A DNA stretch of 11,187 nt, taken from Prochloron sp. SP5CPC1 (GTDB lineage: Bacteria; Cyanobacteriota; Cyanobacteriia; Cyanobacteriales; Prochloraceae). Every line of letters starts with the position of its first letter. Positions within the stretch are counted from its first letter, which is position 1. The stretch lies in NCBI GenBank assembly GCA_014323965.1, contig JACONB010000148.1, positions 1 through 11,187 of the forward strand, read 5' to 3'. Shown here in pieces: positions 7,738-11,187 of this stretch. Position numbers and translations under genes: made by a program. Under the pieces are notes generated by a model that worked only from the letters and a program-made list of their open reading frames with translations, was not told where the DNA came from and made no database searches.

Positions 7738-8149
7738 TTAATGCCCAAAGGTGGTAGAAAAAAGGTCAAATGAATGACTAAGCCGAATTAAGCTACTACT
7801 AACGGTGGCTGGATGATTACTATAGTTAAATTCTGTTGTATCTTGAATAGCTAATACACAATCATACTCTCTTATCCTTTCTAGAGTCGAATCGATATGA
7901 GCTTGTCTAATCTGATCCGGTTTTATGTAAGGAGAATCCCAAAAGTCATAGGTGGCTTTTGTTGCTGCCCAACTGCCACTGGCTTCCAGCACAGTCGCTT
8001 CCGGTTTTAAAGTTAGATTATCCACGATTTTGATTAATCGTTTGGGACGCCTTGGGCGGTTGCGGTAGCAAAGCTTACGCAAAGCTTCGCAATCGTCTAA
8101 AATCTCCTAATTGAGCATTTTTCAATACGGAAGTCGCCCATCTTTCCAT
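7738..8149 (-). pseudogene. IS4-family (Tn5-type) transposase remnant
   Basis: The remnant covers the N-terminal part of a DDE transposase. ATG 8149 follows AGGAG with 7-nt spacing and reads MERWATSVLKNAQLGDFRR, typical of the Tn5-type DNA-binding domain. It then enters an inserted repeat (8044-8092) and stops at 8075-8077. Homology resumes in another frame at KRLIKIVDNLTLKPEA, then GSWAATKATYDFWDSP, and QDTTEFNY, which carries the first catalytic Asp of the DDE triad. After NHPAT the sequence no longer resembles the family and ends at 7738, so the other two catalytic residues are missing. The element cannot transpose on its own. No terminal inverted repeats were identified. The gene reads towards the 3' end of the ABC exporter. 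Confidence 0.8.
8044..8092. repeat. Repeat insertion breaking the transposase frame
   Basis: About 46-49 nt interrupt the transposase between its RR and KRLIKI codons. The insert contains two AAGCTT-centred near-palindromes (around 8070-8090) and GGGACGCC-TTG-GGCGGTTGC. The last part is the reverse complement of the repeat at 156-176, differing only in the three central bases. The insert length is not a multiple of three, so it shifts the frame. This supports a mobile or dispersed short repeat in this genome. Confidence 0.55.
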
Positions 8150-8182
8150 AAGATTGCTCCTGAATATTTGCTTATGGATTAT

Positions 8183-8210
8183 ATTATACATAGTTTCTCA
8201 ATTTTGTCAA
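8183..8210 (-). promoter_or_regulatory. Sigma70-type promoter of the transposase remnant
   Basis: Read on the minus strand, TTGACA (8210-8205) and TATAAT (8188-8183) both match consensus, with a 16-nt spacer. The remnant's ATG at 8149 follows at a suitable distance and has a good Shine-Dalgarno. The promoter appears intact although the gene is broken, so it may still drive transcription through the remnant and antisense into the end of the ABC exporter gene. Confidence 0.6.
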
Positions 8211-8291
8211 TTTTGCAGGTTTTGAAATATGTTTATAAAGTATAGCTTATTAAGGGGGGGTGCCGTCAGGTGGGGGGATCGTTAGATAAAC

Positions 8292-8316
8292 CACAGAGAC
8301 ACAGAGAACACAGAGA
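8292..8316. repeat. Octamer array (CACAGAGA)3
   Basis: CACAGAGA occurs at 8292-8299, 8300-8307 and 8309-8316, with one extra A before the third copy. It resembles the AACCACAGAGACACAGAG-type intergenic repeat I recall from several bacterial genomes. It lies in noncoding DNA. Confidence 0.7.
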
Positions 8317-8347
8317 AGAGAGGGGAGGAGGCGTTGCATAATTTTCC

Positions 8348-8376
8348 CGCCTCTGGGCGCCGTCTGCGCCTCTGGG
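8348..8376. repeat. Direct repeat CGCCTCTGGG, two copies
   Basis: CGCCTCTGGG is found at 8348-8357 and 8367-8376, 19 nt apart start to start, just past the 3' end of recQ. It is likely part of the same family of short intergenic repeats as the arrays nearby. No function can be assigned. Confidence 0.65.
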
Positions 8377-8384
8377 TGAAACAA

Positions 8385-10511
8385 TTAATCTTCCCGCTGC
8401 CTACGGGATCTAACTAATTTAATCTCCTCGTAACTGTAATCTTCCCCCAAATGTTCTTTAATAGTTTTGAGAGACTCTCCACCAAATGTTTCTATGGCTT
8501 TGAGGATAATTTCTTGTCTCACAGGAAGCACAAATCTATTTAAATCTATGGGTTGTCTCATAGAAATCAATTGACTTAAATGTTCATATACCGTACTCAC
8601 CTTCAAACCCCGTTTCCCTGCTATCTCCTCTCCATTTAAACCTTGGTTATACAATTGAAAAGTAATCATTTGCGTTGAAGTAGGAAGGGGTTCCGGTAAT
8701 TGTTGTTCCTGACAGAAAGAACGTATCTCCGAAACAAAGCGATCGCCATACTGTTCCAGTTTATACTTGCCAACTCCGGAAAGTTTCCCAAACTCTGCTA
8801 AACTTTGGGGTTGTAATTGAGACATCAATCTTAAACTAGAATCTCCAAAAATGACGTAGGGGGGAACAGATTGTTCATCAGCAATGTGTTTGCGCAAAAT
8901 TCTCAGGCGCTCGAACAATATTGACATTTCCACAGCTTTGGGATTATAATCAGGTAAAAGTTTATCTATGGTTGTGCGGTTGACAGCAATACTTACAGAA
9001 CGTTGTTTCCGCAATATTTCCCAACTACCTTTATTCAGTTTCAATACTCGATACCCGTCCGTTGTTTCCCCTAACAAACCTTGGTGTAAAAGAGAGCGAG
9101 CCAGGTTTTTCCATTGGTCAGCAGTTTTATCTTTGCCAATACCATAAGTGGATAATAAATGATGTCCATTTTGCTGTACCTTGGCATTTTTAGAACCCCG
9201 CAGCACATCAATAATATGTTTCATGCCAAACCTTTCTCGACACCGAGCGACACAGGAAAGAAACTTTTGAGCTTCAATGGTCCAATCTTCTATAGGTTTG
9301 GGGTTGAGACAATTATCGCAGTTACCGCAATTACCCTTAAACTTTTCTCCAAAGTAACTCAATTGAATGGTACGACGACATTCTGTACCCTCTGCATATT
9401 CTACCACTTTATTCAACTGCTGGCGAGCAATAAGTTGTTCTTGCTTATCCGGTTTTTGCCCGATTATATACTCAATCTTCTTTAAGTCACTTAAACTATA
9501 AAAGAGAATGCATTTAGCTTGTTCTCCATCCCTCCCAGAGCGCCCCGATTCTTGATAATAATTTTCCAAATTTCGAGGTAAATCGTAATGAATCACGAAG
9601 CGCACGTCTAGTTTATTAATTCCCATGCCAAAAGCAATGGTAGCTACTATCACCTGGACATCATCCCGAATGAAGCGAATTTGATTCCTACTTCTATCTT
9701 CATCCTTCATCCCTGCATGATAGGGTAAAGCTTGGATCCCATCTCGTTGGAGGAGTTGAGCAGTTTCTTCTACTTTACGGCGACTGAGACAGTAAACTAT
9801 GCCGGAACCTTTTTCACCCCGAATTATTTGGCAAAGGCGATTGTAGCTTCGTTGCTCTTTGCTCATTACTTCATAGTATAAATTAGGGCGATTGAAACTA
9901 GCAATATGAATTCCCGGTTGTTTTAAGCCCAGTTGTTGGCTAATATCCTGACGCACCCTCTTGGTTGCAGTAGCAGTGAGGGCTAAAGTGGGTACTTGGG
10001 GGTAACGGTGGCGCAACTGCCGTAGTTGGCGATATTCCGGGCGGAAATCGTGTCCCCACTCGGAAACGCAATGAGCTTCATCAATGGCAAAGGCAGAAAT
10101 CCCCACCTCTTGGTATACCTGATCCAAAAAAAGGGCAAATCTTTCACTCAATAATCTTTCTGGAGCCACGTAGAGTAATTTAATCTTGCCACTGAGAATA
10201 TCTTCTTGCCGCGATCGCTCTTCCGTAGAACTCAAGGTACTATTCAGAAAGGTAGCTCCAATACCATTATCCCGCAGTGCAGTCACCTGATCCTGCATTA
10301 AAGCGATGAGGGGAGACACTACTACAGTTAAACCCGGTTTGAGTAATGCAGGTAGTTGAAAGCAGAGGGATTTTCCCCCTCCAGTAGGCATGATAATCAA
10401 TAAATCCCGATTCTGAAGTGCTTCCGTGATAATCTTATCCTGTCCCGGGCGAAAACTGTCGTAACCGAAATAGTGTTTTAGTGCTCGTTCGAGAGATTGG
10501 AAGTTTTCCAT
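8385..10511 (-). CDS. recQ: ATP-dependent DNA helicase RecQ
   Basis: RecQ is a 3'-5' superfamily 2 helicase that unwinds duplex, fork and recombination intermediates in DNA repair. In the 708-residue protein the helicase core has FRPGQDKII (20-28), Walker A TGGGKS (43-48), DEAH at 144-147 and the following aromatic-rich loop CVSEWGHDFRPEY, SFNRPN at 205-210, and the arginine-finger motif QESGRSGRDG at 320-329. A Cys4 zinc site is visible at C378, C395, C398 and C401, followed by a winged-helix RQC domain. An HRDC domain lies at about 527-600. The last 100 residues form a C-terminal helix-turn-helix-like extension, making it about 100 residues longer than the E. coli enzyme; this is common in other phyla. 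All key residues are intact. ATG 10511 fits the family start, with no strong Shine-Dalgarno. It is divergent from the Uma2 genes. Confidence 0.97.
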   Translation of the reverse strand: MENFQSLERALKHYFGYDSFRPGQDKIITEALQNRDLLIIMPTGGGKSLCFQLPALLKPGLTVVVSPLIALMQDQVTALRDNGIGATFLNSTLSSTEERSRQEDILSGKIKLLYVAPERLLSERFALFLDQVYQEVGISAFAIDEAHCVSEWGHDFRPEYRQLRQLRHRYPQVPTLALTATATKRVRQDISQQLGLKQPGIHIASFNRPNLYYEVMSKEQRSYNRLCQIIRGEKGSGIVYCLSRRKVEETAQLLQRDGIQALPYHAGMKDEDRSRNQIRFIRDDVQVIVATIAFGMGINKLDVRFVIHYDLPRNLENYYQESGRSGRDGEQAKCILFYSLSDLKKIEYIIGQKPDKQEQLIARQQLNKVVEYAEGTECRRTIQLSYFGEKFKGNCGNCDNCLNPKPIEDWTIEAQKFLSCVARCRERFGMKHIIDVLRGSKNAKVQQNGHHLLSTYGIGKDKTADQWKNLARSLLHQGLLGETTDGYRVLKLNKGSWEILRKQRSVSIAVNRTTIDKLLPDYNPKAVEMSILFERLRILRKHIADEQSVPPYVIFGDSSLRLMSQLQPQSLAEFGKLSGVGKYKLEQYGDRFVSEIRSFCQEQQLPEPLPTSTQMITFQLYNQGLNGEEIAGKRGLKVSTVYEHLSQLISMRQPIDLNRFVLPVRQEIILKAIETFGGESLKTIKEHLGEDYSYEEIKLVRSRRQRED

Positions 10512-10516
10512 GTTGC

Positions 10517-10552
10517 TTGATATTCTTGTTTTACCTATGATATAATATCATA
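10517..10552 (+). promoter_or_regulatory. Promoter of the Uma2 gene, with overlapping 17-bp palindrome
   Basis: TTGATA (10517-10522) and TATAAT (10541-10546) are separated by 18 nt, a near-consensus sigma70-type promoter pointing at the Uma2 gene. The -10 box lies within a perfect palindrome, TATGATAT-A-ATATCATA (10536-10552), so it could also bind a dimeric regulator. As the recQ start is only 25 nt away, the same AT-rich block probably affects recQ as well, although a separate recQ promoter was not resolved. Confidence 0.5.
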
Positions 10553-10560
10553 TAGATGTA

Positions 10561-10699
10561 ATCTCGCGCAAAGGCGCAAAGGCGCAAAGGAAGATAAATT
10601 TATGACTACTACAGTTACTTTGGATTATAAACCTGTCATTAATACCAGTCAAGAGCTGTTTGAGGGAATTTGTCAAGAAAACCCGGAACTTAGGTTAGA
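10561..10699 (+). repeat. Direct repeat, copy 1: leader and 5' end of Uma2
   Basis: This 139-nt block recurs 488 nt downstream at 11049-11187, where the window ends. The copies differ at two positions, both just before the start codon (GATAAATTT versus GATGAATCT), and the coding part seen is identical. This points to a recent tandem duplication or gene conversion. Confidence 0.9.
10567..10590 (+). repeat. Octamer array (CGCAAAGG)3 upstream of Uma2 copy 1
   Basis: Three perfect tandem copies of CGCAAAGG end in AAAGGAAGA, which forms the likely Shine-Dalgarno about 10 nt before the ATG. The same array stands before Uma2 copy 2 at 11055-11078. The repeat thus supplies the ribosome-binding site of both genes. 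Confidence 0.75.
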
Positions 10700-11049
10700 C
10701 CTCTACTGGATTTATCCTACCCAATGGTGCCAATCGCGCTCCCGATGTTGCTTGGTTAACAAAATCTCGTTGGAATAGTTTAACTACAGCACAAAAGGAG
10801 AAATTTATCCCCCTATGTCCAGATTTTGTTTTGGAATTGCTTTCTCCTAGTGATAGCCTGAAGAATACTCAAGCTAAAATGAGAGAATATATAGCAAATG
10901 GCAGTCGTTTGGGGTGGTTAATTAACCGGAAACGCTCAGAAGTGGAAATTTACCGCCCCGGGAAACCCGTAGAAGTGGTACAATTTTCCCAATCCTTATC
11001 AGGGGAGGATGTTTTACCTGGATTTACTTTGAATTTACAGGGAATTTAA
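10602..11049 (+). pseudogene. Uma2 family (DUF820) restriction-like protein, internal deletion
   Basis: Uma2 proteins have a PD-(D/E)XK nuclease fold and are abundant in cyanobacteria; their function is poorly known. ATG 10602 gives MTTTVTLDYKPVINTSQELF and on to ELRLD. At about 10701 the frame changes, and the next family block, STGFILPNGANRAPDVAW, follows directly in another frame. That frame continues through FIPLCPDFVLELLSPSDSL and LGWLINRKRSEVEIYRPGK to a stop at 11047-11049. The stretch between, by comparison with typical members roughly 110-130 nt, is missing; it would hold the ...GELIIMSP... part and N-terminal active-site residues. The later APDVAW and DFVLEL parts remain. Read in the first frame, translation ends at 10776-10778 after 58 residues. 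A second, near-identical copy begins 40 nt downstream. Confidence 0.82.
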
Positions 11050-11187
11050 TCTCGCGCAAAGGCGCAAAGGCGCAAAGGAAGATGAATCTATGACTACTAC
11101 AGTTACTTTGGATTATAAACCTGTCATTAATACCAGTCAAGAGCTGTTTGAGGGAATTTGTCAAGAAAACCCGGAACTTAGGTTAGA
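11049..11187 (+). repeat. Direct repeat, copy 2: leader and 5' end of Uma2
   Basis: This is the second copy of the block at 10561-10699, with two mismatches in the leader. It runs to the window edge, so the true repeat may be longer. The octamer array (CGCAAAGG)3 is at 11055-11078. Confidence 0.9.
11090..11187 (+). CDS. Uma2 family (DUF820) protein, 5' part only
   Basis: The gene begins at ATG 11090 and runs off the window after 32 codons, reading MTTTVTLDYKPVINTSQELF and ending ...ELRL. The residues seen are identical to those of the upstream copy. It has the same AAAGGAAGA ribosome-binding site 10 nt before the start, and no separate promoter could be seen between the copies, so it probably depends on the promoter at 10517. 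It may be the intact parent or partner of the deleted copy; whether the rest is complete cannot be seen. Confidence 0.8.
   Translation, partial: MTTTVTLDYKPVINTSQELFEGICQENPELRL

Larger units (their letters stand above)
8211..8384. other. Repeat-rich noncoding spacer before recQ
   Basis: No convincing gene lies between the transposase remnant and the recQ stop. The spacer holds an AT-rich stretch, a run of seven G (8254-8260) and one of six G (8272-8277), the CACAGAGA array and a direct repeat of CGCCTCTGGG. A 5-bp stem GGCGC/GCGCC (8356-8370) is present, but no U-run follows it on the recQ strand, so I do not call a terminator. Confidence 0.6.

Noticed and set aside
8292..8316. Possible CRISPR array at the CACAGAGA or CGCAAAGG repeats
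   Set aside because: The units are 8 nt with no spacers, so these are tandem arrays and not CRISPR repeats; no cas gene is present.
8345..8384. Rho-independent terminator for recQ
   Set aside because: A 5-bp GGCGC/GCGCC stem is present but is not followed by a U-run on the recQ strand.
9159..9485. Open frame on the plus strand, 108 codons
   Set aside because: It is antisense to the RQC region of recQ, whose frame is fully conserved; composition and sequence give no support for a second protein.

Overview
The window looks like a chromosomal segment of a cyanobacterium, probably a large-genome filamentous (Oscillatoriales-type) species. The evidence is a complete photosystem I subunit gene (psaE), a PedR-type small LuxR regulator, five copies of the HIP1 octamer GCGATCGC (1421, 3606, 6163, 8739, 10211), and several cyanobacteria-style short repeats. 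The placement below order level is an inference; no rRNA or other marker gene is present.

Layout. Positions 1-99 hold the right end of an IS200/IS605 (TnpB-type) element, which cuts off the 3' end of a minus-strand vanadium-haloperoxidase-like gene (53-1348). That gene lies 11 nt downstream of a PfkB-family sugar kinase (1360-2376), so the two probably form an operon. Divergent from them are a PedR-like regulator (2433-2705), psaE (2824-3036) and a broken mutM/fpg (3055-3863). An MBL-fold protein (3922-4686, minus) meets mutM tail to tail. Then come a 95-residue protein of unknown function (4775-5062), a decayed serine-dehydrogenase-proteinase/ClpP-fold gene (5080-5936) and an intact ABC exporter (6013-7725). 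A degraded IS4/Tn5-type transposase (7738-8149, minus) still has a near-perfect promoter. A repeat-rich spacer follows, then recQ (8385-10511, minus), and finally two tandem Uma2 (DUF820) genes: the first has an internal deletion and the second runs off the window.

The main theme is gene decay. Five of the thirteen recognisable genes are broken: the haloperoxidase by an IS, mutM by a deletion of about 19 nt, the ClpP-fold protease by a frameshift plus a deletion, the transposase by a repeat insertion plus truncation, and the first Uma2 copy by an internal deletion. Several small repeats are tied to these events. One 21-nt core occurs both as an in-frame insert in the haloperoxidase and as a frame-breaking insert in the transposase. 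An octamer array (CGCAAAGG)3 supplies the ribosome-binding site of both Uma2 copies.

Functional links are limited. PedR-like, psaE and mutM lie co-directionally, pairing redox-responsive regulation with photosystem I. MutM and RecQ both act in genome maintenance, and MutM appears lost here. I found no CRISPR array, tRNA, rRNA or clear multi-gene defence system. The most distinctive material is the repeat biology and the pattern of gene disruption, not a new multi-protein system.
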